64,000 bases of DNA from an uncultured Bacteroidota bacterium (GTDB lineage Bacteria; Bacteroidota; Bacteroidia; Bacteroidales; WCHB1-69). The DNA is taken from the NCBI GenBank assembly GCA_902802755.1, contig CADCNH010000008.1, positions 44,734 to 108,733 on the forward strand. Direction: 5' to 3'. The translations under genes and the position numbers were made by a program. Shown in pieces: positions 1 to 8,932 of this stretch; position 1 is the stretch's first letter, and the number at the start of each line of letters is the position of its first letter. The notes under the pieces are model-generated. The model had not been told where the DNA came from and searched no databases. It worked only from the letters and a program-made list of their open reading frames with translations.

Positions 1-434
1 TATTGCGAGCTTTGGCCACTGCCGGACTTTTCGCCAACATCATCAAGACCAATGCCTCCATTTCAGGAGCGGAGGTAGGCTGTCAGGGCGAGGTGGGCAG
101 TGCCTGTGTGATGGCCGCCGTAGCCGCCAACCAACTCTTCGGGGGCAGTCCGCAGCAGATTGAATATGCCGCCGAGATGGCCATGGAACACAACCTCGGC
201 CTCACCTGTGACCCCATGTGTGGACTTGTGCAAGTACCCTGCATCGAGCGCAATGCCATGGCCGCCCTCCGCGCTCTCGACATTAACATCTACGCCATGA
301 TGAGCGACGGCAACCACCTGATCAGCTTCGACAAAGTGGTGAAAACCATGAACCTTACGGGCAAAGACCTTCCCTCTTTGTACAAAGAAACCGCTCAAGG
401 AGGATTGGCGTTGCTGACAGAGGAGAACAATTAG
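1..434 (+). CDS. sdaA: L-serine ammonia-lyase, C-terminal part (5' end outside window)
   Basis: This is the last ~143 residues of an iron-sulfur L-serine dehydratase, which deaminates L-serine to pyruvate and ammonia in the cytoplasm. The reading frame is open from the first bases, so the gene starts upstream of the window; the TTG at position 3 is just an internal leucine codon. Three cysteines in the family context GCQGEVG, CDPMCG and VPC are the expected ligands of the oxygen-sensitive [4Fe-4S] cluster, and the SDH-alpha motif [19 protein letters not shown] is intact. The last codons read into an AT-rich TTAG repeat, which supplies the TAG stop. Family assignment is firm. Whether the enzyme is single-chain (usual in Bacteroidota) or split cannot be seen. 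Confidence 0.93.
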   Translation, partial: LRALATAGLFANIIKTNASISGAEVGCQGEVGSACVMAAVAANQLFGGSPQQIEYAAEMAMEHNLGLTCDPMCGLVQVPCIERNAMAALRALDINIYAMMSDGNHLISFDKVVKTMNLTGKDLPSLYKETAQGGLALLTEENN

Positions 435-493
435 TTAATGTGTTAATTAGTAAATTAGCAAATTAGCAAATTAGTTAATGTGCTAATTAATTA
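432..493. repeat. TTAG-rich intergenic tract (tract 1)
   Basis: The tract is a run of near-repeats of TTAGTTAATG, TTAGTAAA and TTAGCAAA. It begins inside the stop codon of the serine dehydratase gene. The remainder of the 333-base gap (494-722) shows no gene, hairpin or RNA that I can recognise, apart from the promoter listed next. Confidence 0.8.
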
Positions 494-722
494 TGGGTGA
501 ACAAAAAAATGATGTTTGGAATTAGAAACAAGCTATTGACAATGGAAGTTTTGAGGGAGTGGATTTCCAACAACAGTGGGTTAATCAGAGCTATTTCAGG
601 TTGTTTTATTCATTATCATCGAAAAGAATACATTATAAATATCTCATAGTCAATATTATACACAAAACAAACTTCCAAAAACAAAATTTCTGTTCTATCG
701 GTTTTTGTATTGATTTTTTTTG

Positions 723-730
723 TATTTTTG
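723..730 (+). promoter_or_regulatory. Bacteroidota -7 box for rpmE2
   Basis: TATTTTTG matches TAnnTTTG and lies 37 bases before the L31 start codon. The nearest TTTG (704-707) is closer than the usual -33 spacing, so only the -7 box is claimed. Confidence 0.55.
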
Positions 731-767
731 CACTCCAATTTTGATTAACTATTAAAACCAAATCATA

Positions 768-1028
768 ATGAAAAAAGGTATTCATCCAAAAGAGTATAGA
801 ACAGTGGTTTTCAAAGACATGTCTAATGAAATCGCTTTCATAACCAAGTCAACTGTTGCGACGAAGGACACCATTGTTTGGGAAGACGGCAAGGAATATC
901 CCTTGGTAAAATTAGAAATCTCCAACACTTCACACCCCTTCTTCACAGGTAAGATGAAGTTGGTTGACACCGCCGGTCGTGTGGATAAATTCCGCAGCAA
1001 ATACGGCAACTTCGGCAAGAAGAACTAA
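768..1028 (+). CDS. rpmE2: 50S ribosomal protein L31, type B
   Basis: The 86-residue protein starts [17 protein letters not shown] and carries [11 protein letters not shown] and a [11 protein letters not shown] segment, all typical of bL31 type B, a component of the large ribosomal subunit near the central protuberance. It lacks the zinc-binding cysteines of type A L31, so it is the zinc-independent form. The gene stands alone: it has its own promoter box upstream and a strong terminator 26 bases after the stop. Length is normal for the family. Confidence 0.95.
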   Translation: MKKGIHPKEYRTVVFKDMSNEIAFITKSTVATKDTIVWEDGKEYPLVKLEISNTSHPFFTGKMKLVDTAGRVDKFRSKYGNFGKKN

Positions 1029-1054
1029 GGAAATTTCTTTTTCCGACACCAAAG

Positions 1055-1083
1055 CACCTCCTTTTTCGGAGGTGTTTTTTTTT
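1055..1083 (+). terminator. Intrinsic terminator of rpmE2
   Basis: A perfect 7-bp stem (CACCTCC/GGAGGTG) with a 6-base loop is followed directly by nine T residues. Confidence 0.9.
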
Positions 1084-1177
1084 GCCCAATGAGTGGTTCG
1101 TCAATTAAGAATTAAGAATTAAAAGTTAAAAATCTTCAATTATTTACCATATATCAAAGTATTTCAAGAAATTTATG

Positions 1178-1185
1178 TAACTTTG
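1178..1185 (+). promoter_or_regulatory. -7 box before the first lipoprotein gene
   Basis: TAACTTTG followed by CAC, 50 bases before the ATG at 1236. The same TGTAACTTTGC context recurs before the genes at 34325 and 48916. Confidence 0.6.
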
Positions 1186-1235
1186 CACTTTCAAGTAAAT
1201 TCATCAAAATAACCATATAAAAAAATAAAAAAACT

Positions 1236-2156
1236 ATGAAAAAAATCTTTTCAATTTTGGCTATTGCATGCATCGCCATGCTGTTCTCCGCATGTCACAA
1301 AGATGGCATCTTCAACCCCAAGAAAAAAATCCACAAAATCTACGGTTCCAGTTCCTATACCGTAGATGGCAACACCCACAATTTCAGCAAGGAACTTCAA
1401 GAAGTATGGACATGGAACAAGAACAATACCCTTGCAAAAATTGAGACCTACTCCGGAAGTGACATTTATTCCACAGAGACTTTCTCCTACAATAATAAAA
1501 AACAGATTTTGAAAGCAGAAGGAACAGTCCCATCAGAAAACTCCACTTTTTCCATAGAATTCAAATACAAGAATAACAAACTAATTGAAGCATCCTATTA
1601 TTATGACAATAATTTAACCGGAACTTATAAATTCACCCATAACAAAAACCAAATCACAAAAATCGAAGAATACTATGATATGAGTAAGGGAAGCGTAACC
1701 AACCACATCAGAGCACTGAGATTTATTTTACCTGACCAGCTATACCAAACCATTGAAGAACAAGAGAAAAAAATGCCGGCACGCGGCAGCAAAGGTTATT
1801 TAGCCACTGTCTATGAATTCACTTGGGACAAAGATAACATTGTCAAAATGGTAACGACAGAACCAGAAGAAATGGGTGATGGTGAAGGATATTCTTTTAC
1901 CACAGAATTTCAATATGACAATTACAACAACCCATACAATGGTTTTTGGGATGCCGAGGGTGTAGAAATTTTTGGGGGATTCTGCTCCTCTAAAAACAAC
2001 ATCGTAAAGAAAAACATCATTTATAAAGAAGGTGATTTCAATGAATCATACACCTATGATTACACCTACATTGACAAATTCCCTCTTACGGCCAGCCATA
2101 CACAAGCGGAAGCAAATTACTCCTATACTAATACCCTCGAGTACGAGTACAAATAG
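1236..2156 (+). CDS. Uncharacterised lipoprotein, paralogue 1
   Basis: The 306-residue protein has a lipoprotein signal peptide (MKKIFSILAIACIAMLFSAC, lipobox FSAC with Cys20), so it should be lipidated and placed in the envelope. After the cysteine comes a basic NPKKKI segment and then a polar, Tyr/Asn-rich region with repeating strand-like elements of the type F-x-Y-x-x-N-K and W-x-K-x-N, reminiscent of repeat-built beta proteins. No catalytic motif is visible. It is a tandem paralogue of the next gene: the two share the signal peptide, the HKxGxFNPKKKI start, SSSYTVDGN, the WTWNKNNTLAK element and the EYEYK C-terminus. I do not recognise a named family and assign no function. Confidence 0.8.
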   Translation: MKKIFSILAIACIAMLFSACHKDGIFNPKKKIHKIYGSSSYTVDGNTHNFSKELQEVWTWNKNNTLAKIETYSGSDIYSTETFSYNNKKQILKAEGTVPSENSTFSIEFKYKNNKLIEASYYYDNNLTGTYKFTHNKNQITKIEEYYDMSKGSVTNHIRALRFILPDQLYQTIEEQEKKMPARGSKGYLATVYEFTWDKDNIVKMVTTEPEEMGDGEGYSFTTEFQYDNYNNPYNGFWDAEGVEIFGGFCSSKNNIVKKNIIYKEGDFNESYTYDYTYIDKFPLTASHTQAEANYSYTNTLEYEYK

Positions 2157-2196
2157 AATTTCAAGTAAATTCATCAAAATAAACATATCAAAAAAA

Positions 2197-3129
2197 ATGA
2201 AAAAATTCTTTTCAATTTTGGCTGTCGCATGCATTGCCATGTTGTTTTCATCCTGTCACAAGGAAGGGGTCTTCAATCCCAAGAAAAAAATCAGCAAAAT
2301 TTATACTTCCTCCTCTTATACGGTCGATGGAAACACGACGACTTCCAATAGAACACTAACTGAGGAATGGACGTGGAACAAAAACAACACCCTGGCCAAA
2401 ACAGACCATCATTTCGGGCTATACGAAAGCACCGAAACCTATACATACGACAAGAAAAGAGTTGTTCGCATAGACGGCACCACTACTGACATCAATTTTG
2501 GCCATAGTTACACCTATCGTATTGAATTCAAATACAATGGCAAAGAGTTGTCGGAAGCGGCCTATTACGACGGTGATGAATTGCAAACCAAGCTCGTATT
2601 TACCCATCAGAATGGTAAAATCAGCAAGATAGAACTCCTCGGAATGGGCATGGAATATATGGATAAACAACTCACATCCATGCACTCCTTGCTTCCGGAG
2701 CATTTGTATTCAAGTTTAGAAAAAATGTATAAGAGACGTCTTTCTAAGTCCAACGCCAAAGGCGAGGCCACCTTCAGTTGGGAACTTACCTGGGATAAGA
2801 ACAACGTAAGCAAGGCTATTTGTACAGCAAAATATGCAGAAGAAGTTGAAAAAGAAATCATGGAGTATAAATACGACAGCTACAACAATCCTTTCTATGG
2901 TTATCTCTCTCCAGAAATGGCCGAGTATTCAGGTGCCGACTATTTTTCCCAAAACAATATTATCCAGATAACAACGCAATATCTAAGCAGTGATCCTGAG
3001 GATGAAGGCAGCACTGATATTGACAACTACTCGTACACCTACGAAGGGAAATACCCTGTAACCTGCACTCATACTGAAACTATCAGTAAAGACAGCTATA
3101 CAGACATCACCGAATACGAATACAAATAG
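2197..3129 (+). CDS. Uncharacterised lipoprotein, paralogue 2
   Basis: The 310-residue lipoprotein begins at the ATG at 2197; the open frame extends upstream to 2032, but that part overlaps the previous gene and lacks a signal peptide. The lipobox is FSSC. It matches paralogue 1 along its whole length, and even the ~25 bases before the start codon (TCAAGTAAATTCATCAAAAT) are copied from the leader of paralogue 1, so the duplication unit included the leader. It sits 40 bases after paralogue 1 and is probably co-transcribed. Function unknown; an envelope or surface role follows only from the lipoprotein signal. Confidence 0.8.
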   Translation: MKKFFSILAVACIAMLFSSCHKEGVFNPKKKISKIYTSSSYTVDGNTTTSNRTLTEEWTWNKNNTLAKTDHHFGLYESTETYTYDKKRVVRIDGTTTDINFGHSYTYRIEFKYNGKELSEAAYYDGDELQTKLVFTHQNGKISKIELLGMGMEYMDKQLTSMHSLLPEHLYSSLEKMYKRRLSKSNAKGEATFSWELTWDKNNVSKAICTAKYAEEVEKEIMEYKYDSYNNPFYGYLSPEMAEYSGADYFSQNNIIQITTQYLSSDPEDEGSTDIDNYSYTYEGKYPVTCTHTETISKDSYTDITEYEYK

Positions 3130-3221
3130 CGTAAGAAAAGCTCATAGTCAAGTATAAAGAACTAAGAGTGAAAAGCAACAATTAGCAAATTGGCACATTT
3201 ACTGATTTGCTAATTTTTTTG

Positions 3222-3229
3222 TATCTTTG
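3222..3229 (+). promoter_or_regulatory. -7 box for lon
   Basis: TATCTTTG, 18 bases before the ATG at 3248. Its position means the upstream in-frame TTG at 3227 lies in the promoter and cannot be the start. It is preceded by a TTAG-rich tract (3180-3215). Confidence 0.65.
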
Positions 3230-3247
3230 CCGTTCAATTTTTTTAGC

Positions 3248-5662
3248 ATGGACGATTTATCACTCATCAACGATTTTATCAATAACGAAGCTAATTTCAT
3301 ACCCTTGTTCTCCTCAGATGATGAAGACGCGTTGAAAAACGAACAAGTGCCGGATTTGCTGCCGATACTGCCCTTACGCAACACTGTTTTGTTTCCCGGC
3401 ATGGTGATTCCCATCACCGTGGGCCGCAACAAGTCCATACGCTTGGCACAGGAATACAGCCGCAGCAACGAGCCCATCGGGGTGGTGGCGCAAAAGGACA
3501 ATGATGTGGAAGAACCGCAAATGGAGGACATGTACCCTGTAGGTACCCTTGCCCATATCCTGCGTTTTCTCTCCATGCCCGATGGCAGTGTCACCATCAT
3601 TGTACGCGGACTCAAACGCTTTGAAATCAAGCAATTGGTTCAGACAGAGCCCTATTACAAGGCCTACGTTTCCGAATACATCACCAACGACTTTGACCCG
3701 GCCATCAAGAGCAAACGCACTTTCAATGCCCTTATCGGTTCCATCAGAGACACGGCCATTTCGATGATCAAGAAATCGCCACAAATTCCGCAAGAGAGTG
3801 CCATCGCCCTCCGCAATATCGAAAGCTCTACCTTCCTGTTAAATTTCGTCGCATCAAACCTGTCGGTCAGCGTTGACGAAAAACAGAAAATCCTGGAAAT
3901 AGCAGATATTGAGGAACGTGCCAAATTGGTACTGAAACTGCTCAACAACGACTTGCAGATGCTGGAGCTGAAAAACCAGATTCAGTACAAGTCGAAACAG
4001 GAATTAGACAAGCAGCAACGCGAGTATTTCCTGAACCAGCAGATGAAGACCATCCAGCAGGAATTAGGCGGCTCACCAAGCGAGAAAGACTACAATGAAC
4101 TGAAAGAGAAGGCAGCCAAAAAGAAATGGAATCAGGAGACTAAAGAGCTGTTTGAAAAAGAGTTAGAGAAGCTGCGCCGCACCAATGCCATGTCGCCCGA
4201 CTACTCGGTACAGCTCAACTACTTGGAGCTGTTGGTAGAACTGCCATGGAATGAATATAGCGAAGACAACTTCGACCTAGAGCGTGCCCACAAGATTCTG
4301 GACCGCGACCATTTCGGTTTGGACAAGGTGAAAGAGCGCATCATTGAATATTTGGCCGTGCTGAAGCTGAAAGGCGATATGAAATCGCCCATCTTGTGTT
4401 TGGCAGGCCCTCCGGGCGTAGGTAAAACCTCTTTAGGCCACTCCATCGCTGATGCCCTCGGCCGTAAGTACATCCGCATGTCGTTAGGCGGTTTGCACGA
4501 CGAGTCGGAAATCCGTGGACACCGCAAGACCTATATCGGTGCCATGCCTGGCCGTGTCATCCAGAACATGCGCAAGGCCGGCTGCTCCAACCCTGTTTTT
4601 GTCCTCGACGAAATCGACAAGGTGACGGGCATGACCGTACAAGGCGACCCCTCCGCAGCCTTACTCGAAGTTCTTGACCCAGAACAAAATAGTGCTTTCT
4701 ACGACAACTATTTGGAGACCACCTTCGACTTGTCGAAGGTACTCTTCATTGCCACAGCAAACAACTTGGGCAACATCCACCCTGCCCTGCTCGACCGTAT
4801 GGAAATCATTGACATACCTGGCTACTTGCTGGAAGAGAAGGTTCAGATTGCCAAGAAACATCTCATTCCCAAGCAGTTGAAAGAGCACGGCATCAAGAAG
4901 AGCGAATTATCATTTTCCGATAAAGTTATTGAACAGATTATCACGGAATACACCCGCGAATCGGGTGTGCGTCTGTTGGAGAAGACCATCGCCCGCATCA
5001 TCCGCAAGAGAGCGGCCCAGCTGGTAAAAACTGGTGAGATGGAGAAGAAAGTCCATTCCGAAGACCTGCAAGAATTACTGGGTTCACCCATCTTCCAAAA
5101 GGAGAAATCCTTCAACAACGACTGTCCCGGTGTGGCCACTGGCTTGGCTTGGACTGCCGTCGGCGGGGAAATACTCTTTGTGGAGGCCATCACCAGTCCC
5201 GGCAAAGGCGGTTTGACCATGACCGGCAACTTGGGCGATGTGATGAAGGAGTCGGCCACCATCGCATACGAGTACCTCAAAGCCCATGCCTCAGAGTATG
5301 GCATTAGCGACGAGACTTTTGAGAAGCAGAAGATACATGTACATGTGCCCGAAGGTGCCACCCCAAAAGACGGCCCCTCCGCTGGCATCACCCTGCTCAC
5401 CGCCATGATTTCTGCCTATACTGGTCGCTTGGTGCGTAACAAGATTGCCATGACCGGCGAGATTACCCTTCGTGGCAAGTTACTGCCAGTGGGCGGTATC
5501 AAGGAGAAAATCCTCGCCGCCAAACGCTCCGGCATCTATGATATTGTGCTGTCCTCCGACAACAAGAAAGACATCGATGACATCAAGGAGAACTTTATCG
5601 AAGGCATGAGGTTCCATTATTTTGACTCCATGAAGGAGGCGCTGGAATACACTGTTAATTAG
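3248..5662 (+). CDS. lon: ATP-dependent protease Lon
   Basis: The 804-residue cytoplasmic AAA+ protease degrades misfolded and regulatory proteins. In order it shows: an N-terminal LON substrate-binding domain ([16 protein letters not shown] at about residue 37), a coiled-coil region rich in Gln/Lys, an AAA+ module with Walker [10 protein letters not shown] (about residue 389) and Walker [10 protein letters not shown], and a C-terminal S16 protease domain with catalytic Ser711 in PKDGPSAG and Lys754 in GGIKEK. Length and all key residues are normal. The start was set at ATG 3248 because the -7 promoter box lies just upstream. The stop codon TAG is the first of several in a TTAG repeat (the protein ends YTVN). 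No CIRCE-like heat-shock operator is visible. Confidence 0.97.
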   Translation: MDDLSLINDFINNEANFIPLFSSDDEDALKNEQVPDLLPILPLRNTVLFPGMVIPITVGRNKSIRLAQEYSRSNEPIGVVAQKDNDVEEPQMEDMYPVGTLAHILRFLSMPDGSVTIIVRGLKRFEIKQLVQTEPYYKAYVSEYITNDFDPAIKSKRTFNALIGSIRDTAISMIKKSPQIPQESAIALRNIESSTFLLNFVASNLSVSVDEKQKILEIADIEERAKLVLKLLNNDLQMLELKNQIQYKSKQELDKQQREYFLNQQMKTIQQELGGSPSEKDYNELKEKAAKKKWNQETKELFEKELEKLRRTNAMSPDYSVQLNYLELLVELPWNEYSEDNFDLERAHKILDRDHFGLDKVKERIIEYLAVLKLKGDMKSPILCLAGPPGVGKTSLGHSIADALGRKYIRMSLGGLHDESEIRGHRKTYIGAMPGRVIQNMRKAGCSNPVFVLDEIDKVTGMTVQGDPSAALLEVLDPEQNSAFYDNYLETTFDLSKVLFIATANNLGNIHPALLDRMEIIDIPGYLLEEKVQIAKKHLIPKQLKEHGIKKSELSFSDKVIEQIITEYTRESGVRLLEKTIARIIRKRAAQLVKTGEMEKKVHSEDLQELLGSPIFQKEKSFNNDCPGVATGLAWTAVGGEILFVEAITSPGKGGLTMTGNLGDVMKESATIAYEYLKAHASEYGISDETFEKQKIHVHVPEGATPKDGPSAGITLLTAMISAYTGRLVRNKIAMTGEITLRGKLLPVGGIKEKILAAKRSGIYDIVLSSDNKKDIDDIKENFIEGMRFHYFDSMKEALEYTVN

Positions 5663-5692
5663 CAAATTAGCAAATGTGATAATTAGTTAATT
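5655..5692. repeat. TTAG-rich tract (tract 2) starting in the lon stop codon
   Basis: TTAATTAGCAAATTAGCAAATG-like repeats begin inside the last codons of lon. The gap 5663-6139 (477 bases) holds no gene that I can support. It contains this tract, three repeat elements listed below, and a promoter. Confidence 0.75.
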
Positions 5693-5794
5693 ATACTTTG
5701 AATTTAGAATTCAGAATTCACAACTATCAACTTAAATAATTGGTTAATCAAAGCTACCGCACGAGAGTTTCCATCGGCTACAACAATACCGTTT

Positions 5795-5842
5795 CGCGGC
5801 GGTCACATTTTCTGCTTCGGTGCATATATAACCCACGCCGCG
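5795..5842. repeat. CGCGGCG/CGCCGCG element, copy A
   Basis: The 7-bp arms CGCGGCG (5795-5801) and CGCCGCG (5836-5842) enclose 34 bases that include CTTCGGTG. The same layout, with 47 or 48 bp from end to end, recurs at 14945-14991 and 22994-23040. All three are preceded by TT and followed by ACC. Confidence 0.7.
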
Positions 5843-5865
5843 ACCGTGATGTATGACAATTCCAA

Positions 5866-5948
5866 TTTCTATTGACATGGAATTCCTGACGGGATTCGGT
5901 GACGGTGTGCCCATCTATTGATATTAATCTCCCTAAAGGGAGAATTAA
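5866..5948. repeat. Two TATTGAYAT-led hairpins (copy A)
   Basis: Two elements begin with CTATTGACAT or CTATTGATAT and then form a hairpin: GGAATTCCTGACGGGATTC and ATCTCCCTAAAGGGAGA. The same two modules occur in the opposite order at 23079-23178. Confidence 0.65.
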
Positions 5949-6000
5949 GGAATGTCTATGCAATTCCGCTCTGTGCGTAGACAATGCCAACATACAAGAC

Positions 6001-6027
6001 GGACGCGATTCATCGCGTCCCTACAAT
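6001..6027. repeat. Hairpin with CCTACAAT tail
   Basis: The stem GGACGCGA/TCGCGTCC is perfect with loop TTCA, followed by CTACAAT. It is one of about nine dispersed hairpins with different stems but the same tail. Confidence 0.65.
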
Positions 6028-6099
6028 GAAATCGGACACAACAAATTGCATTCCTACAGTAAATTTCATATAGCTGTGAATAGTTTTGGAATTTTATGT

Positions 6100-6107
6100 A
6101 AATTTGT
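6100..6107 (+). promoter_or_regulatory. -7 box before the porin-like gene
   Basis: TAAATTTG lies 32 bases before the GTG start at 6140. Confidence 0.55.
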
Positions 6108-6139
6108 CCTTTCAAATTAAGAACAATAAACAACTGATT

Positions 6140-7303
6140 GTGAAAAAGTTACAATTATACACAGGACTATTTTTGCTGATTATTCTGCCATTTTTTGTCC
6201 AAGCTCAGGATACAGACACGACAAAAAAGAAAATAAGTCACCGTTTTACCACCTTAAGTTTCGAGGCAAGGGCTGAGTTGGAATACTTAGGCACTTACCA
6301 ATGGGGGAACACCAATGACCCCATCACCTACCATTTGGACGAAACTGGCTGGAAGAACAATTACGGCTTTCACGGCCAATATTTCAACTTTCTGATAGGC
6401 GGAGATATCGGCAACCACATCTCCTATTTCTTCCGCCAGCGCATCATTCCCAAAGCCGGTTCGGTCAGCTTTTTCGACAACACCGACTTTCTGTACATCC
6501 AATACAAATTCAATGACCGCTGGGCGATTCGGATGGGCAAAGAAGCCCTCTATGTTGGTGGTTTTGAGTATGATGCAGCACCCATTGACGTTTATTATTA
6601 CACCCATTTCTGGGGCATCATCCACTGTTTCCAACTTGGTATCTCCGCATCCTATACTGACAAAGAAAAGAAAAACAAGATAGTCTTCCAGTTTGCCAAC
6701 TCACCATACATTTATTATGAGGGCACGGGTAGCGAATGGAAAAAAGGTCTATTTTCCTACAACCTGTACTGGAATGGCAATTACGGTCCCTTCACTGCTT
6801 TGTATTCTATCAACCTGATGGAGTATGAGCGTGGTTCTTTCGTGAATTACATCGCATTGGGCAACAAACTCTCGTTCGACAAATGGTCGATTTATATTGA
6901 CTACCAGAACCGAGCTGCCAGCTTCAAACACTTTTTCCGCGACTTCACCGTGGTGGGCCGTTTGGACTGGCATGTTAGTCCGAGCGTAAACCTATTTGCC
7001 AAAGGAGGTTACGACCAAAACTTCGCCGAAGATTTCTATACTGAGAAACCGATGGATGTGATGATACCCGCGGGACACAACTATCATTTCTATGGTCTTG
7101 GTATCGAGTTCAGACCCGCGACCTACCGTGACTTACGTATCCACGCTTTTGTGGCCAACAGCGTACTTTACCATCCCGAGATACTTCCCAACGAAACTGT
7201 TTCATACAGGATTCCAGATGAAGGACATGGCACATTGCAGGTCAACGTAGGTGCGACATGGAAAGTCAACTTTTTAAAATATTTACCTGACAGATTAAAA
7301 TAA
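6140..7303 (+). CDS. Outer-membrane porin-like beta-barrel protein
   Basis: The 387-residue protein probably starts at GTG 6140, because the next upstream in-frame start (TTG 6086) precedes the promoter box, while 6140 gives a good signal peptide (VKKLQLYTG, then a hydrophobic stretch ending FFVQAQ). The mature part has alternating aromatic strands, high Tyr/Phe/Trp content and polar turns throughout, as in a Bacteroidota outer-membrane barrel of roughly 16 strands. It resembles the phosphate-selective porin O/P type of fold, but this is an impression and not a motif match. Seven bases separate it from the next gene, so the two are probably one transcript and may act together in moving a solute across both membranes. 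Confidence 0.6.
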   Translation: MKKLQLYTGLFLLIILPFFVQAQDTDTTKKKISHRFTTLSFEARAELEYLGTYQWGNTNDPITYHLDETGWKNNYGFHGQYFNFLIGGDIGNHISYFFRQRIIPKAGSVSFFDNTDFLYIQYKFNDRWAIRMGKEALYVGGFEYDAAPIDVYYYTHFWGIIHCFQLGISASYTDKEKKNKIVFQFANSPYIYYEGTGSEWKKGLFSYNLYWNGNYGPFTALYSINLMEYERGSFVNYIALGNKLSFDKWSIYIDYQNRAASFKHFFRDFTVVGRLDWHVSPSVNLFAKGGYDQNFAEDFYTEKPMDVMIPAGHNYHFYGLGIEFRPATYRDLRIHAFVANSVLYHPEILPNETVSYRIPDEGHGTLQVNVGATWKVNFLKYLPDRLK

Positions 7304-7310
7304 AAGCTAT

Positions 7311-8549
7311 ATGGCTCCTTTCAATTTCAGAAACAACAATATCCTGCATCAGATATACAGGGTTTCCAGAAATAATGTCATGCATTATTTGGTGAGGGCA
7401 TACCGCCGCACCCACGAGCTGGTTATCTTTCTGGTCATCTTTTTCGGTTTTTTCATCGGATTATCCATACCGATGGGCTTGCCGAACATGCTGAACACCT
7501 TCATGAACACGGCGTACAAGTTGCTGCTTGACACTGTCTTTTACATCATGGCCATCACGGTGATGACGGGAGCCATTAGCAAACTGTTTGTGGAGTTCGG
7601 TGTGGTAGTGTTGTTGGAGAAGATGCTGAAACCGCTGATGAAGCCACTATACAACCTCCCTGGAGTAGCCTCATTGGGTGCGGTAATGACCTTCCTGAGC
7701 GACAACCCCGCCATCATCACCTTGTCGAAGGACAAGACCTTCAGTCAATACTTCAAGCAATATCAGATTGCCTCCTTGACCAATTTCGGCACTTCTTTTG
7801 GTATGGGTTTGGTGGTGGTGGCCTTCATGACAGGTCGCGGCTACGGTAGCGGAGCATTGGTTGGTTTGGCAGGAGCCTTTATCGGCAGTATTGTCACCAC
7901 TCGAATGATGCAGTTTTTAACGCTCAGAGCCTATCCCGAGTTGGATTCTCCCATGCCTGGCACGCATTTGGACCAGGAATTCGAGCCCGAACTCAAGCCC
8001 GCACAAGGCACCTTGGAAGAAGAGAAAAAAGGACCGTTTTTGCGCACCTTGAACGCCATGTTGGATGGTGGCAAAAGTGGTGTGGAGATTGGTTTGTCCA
8101 TCATCCCCGGCGTGCTGATTATCTCTACCATTGTGATGATGACCACTTTTGGTGCCCCTGCTGACGGCGTATATACAGGTTCTGCTTACGAAGGTGTTCC
8201 TGTGTTGCCGTGGTTAGCCTCCAAGATTGACTTTATTTTCCAGTGGCTTTTTGGTTTTGACCATCCCGAGTTGATAGCCTTCCCAATTACCGCTTTAGGA
8301 GCTGTAGGCGCTGCCATCGGTCTGATTCCTGCCTTTGATGCTTCCGGTCTGATTACTGCCAATGCCATCGCCGTATTCACCGCCATGGGCATGTGCTGGA
8401 GCGGCTTCCTGAGCACCCACACTGGCATGTTGGACTCTCTCGGCTATCGCCAGCTGATTTCCAAGGCCATTGCCTCTCACACCGTCGGCGGCCTCATCGC
8501 CGGCATCTCAGCCCACTGGCTGTTTGTGCTCGTGTCGCTGATCAGATAA
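7311..8549 (+). CDS. Nucleoside-recognition (Gate) domain membrane protein, YjiH-like
   Basis: The 412-residue inner-membrane protein has about nine to ten hydrophobic segments (first around residues 37-60). The segment GAVMTFLSDNPAIITLSKD and the glycine-rich FGMGLVVVAFMTGRGYGSGALVG region look like Gate-domain proteins of the YjiH type (COG3314 group), which are thought to be transporters of unknown substrate. A polar loop at about residues 215-245 separates two membrane halves. It follows the porin-like gene by 7 bases, suggesting a paired outer- and inner-membrane function. The substrate cannot be told from sequence. Confidence 0.7.
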   Translation: MAPFNFRNNNILHQIYRVSRNNVMHYLVRAYRRTHELVIFLVIFFGFFIGLSIPMGLPNMLNTFMNTAYKLLLDTVFYIMAITVMTGAISKLFVEFGVVVLLEKMLKPLMKPLYNLPGVASLGAVMTFLSDNPAIITLSKDKTFSQYFKQYQIASLTNFGTSFGMGLVVVAFMTGRGYGSGALVGLAGAFIGSIVTTRMMQFLTLRAYPELDSPMPGTHLDQEFEPELKPAQGTLEEEKKGPFLRTLNAMLDGGKSGVEIGLSIIPGVLIISTIVMMTTFGAPADGVYTGSAYEGVPVLPWLASKIDFIFQWLFGFDHPELIAFPITALGAVGAAIGLIPAFDASGLITANAIAVFTAMGMCWSGFLSTHTGMLDSLGYRQLISKAIASHTVGGLIAGISAHWLFVLVSLIR

Positions 8550-8591
8550 CAGATAACAGGTTACAGGGGATAGGTTACAGGTTACAGATAT

Positions 8592-8663
8592 TGTAGGGCT
8601 GTCACATTGTGGCAGCCTTATGTCTAATTTAATACGGCTGCCGTAATACGATAGCCCTACATT
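8592..8663. repeat. 72-base inverted repeat ending in CCTACATT
   Basis: TGTAGGGCT (8592-8600) is complementary to AGCCCTACA (8653-8661). An inner hairpin TACGG-CTG-CCGTA lies at 8633-8645. It ends with the CCTACATT tail shared with the other dispersed hairpins. The gap 8550-8903 (354 bases) between two convergent genes is made almost entirely of repeats. Confidence 0.6.
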
Positions 8664-8706
8664 ATTGTGATAACCCTATATAATTGCGATAATCCTACAT
8701 TATACA

Positions 8707-8731
8707 GACGCATGCGATGCGTCCCTACAAT
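8707..8731. repeat. Hairpin with CCTACAAT tail
   Basis: Perfect 7-bp stem GACGCAT/ATGCGTC with loop GCG, followed by CCTACAAT. Confidence 0.65.
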
Positions 8732-8754
8732 TAATCCATCATCCTATAATCAAT

Positions 8755-8854
8755 CTCCCCTCGAACGAAGTGAGACTCCCCTGACGCGAAGCGTCACTCC
8801 CCTTGAGCACGAAGTGCGAAACTCCCCTCGAGTGCGTAGCACGAGACTCCCCTA
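8755..8854. repeat. Array of CGAAG-loop hairpins separated by CTCCCC
   Basis: There are four units of 20-27 bases, each starting CTCCCC and followed by a small palindrome with a different stem but a GAAG- or GTAG-type loop: TGACGCGAAGCGTCA, GCACGAAGTGC, GTGCGTAGCAC, and CTCGAACGAAGTGAG. Related arrays lie at 31329-31426 and 36267-36362. Confidence 0.65.
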
Positions 8855-8857
8855 ATT

Positions 8858-8932
8858 CATTAGCACATTAACTAATTAACTAATTAACTAATTTGCTAAT
8901 TTGCTAATTAACTAATTTGCTAATTTTCTCCA
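8858..8932. repeat. TTAG-rich tract (tract 3)
   Basis: Reverse-oriented TTAACTAATT/TTTGCTAATT repeats run into the 3' end of the glycosyltransferase gene on the minus strand and provide its stop codon and its last residues (KISKLVN). Confidence 0.75.

Noticed and set aside
559..744. 61-codon open frame between the serine dehydratase gene and rpmE2
   Set aside because: AT-rich, no start context or similarity, and it runs through the rpmE2 promoter.
2032..2196. Upstream start for the second lipoprotein
   Set aside because: It overlaps the first lipoprotein gene in another frame and hides the lipoprotein signal peptide.
4843..5406. 187-codon open frame on the minus strand inside lon
   Set aside because: Shadow of the lon coding sequence; no promoter and composition follows the lon frame.
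8667..8855. 62-codon open frame across the CGAAG-loop array
   Set aside because: It is translated repeat (TPLTRSVTPLEHEVRNSP) without start context; the same peptide appears in the reverse array at 31334-31564.
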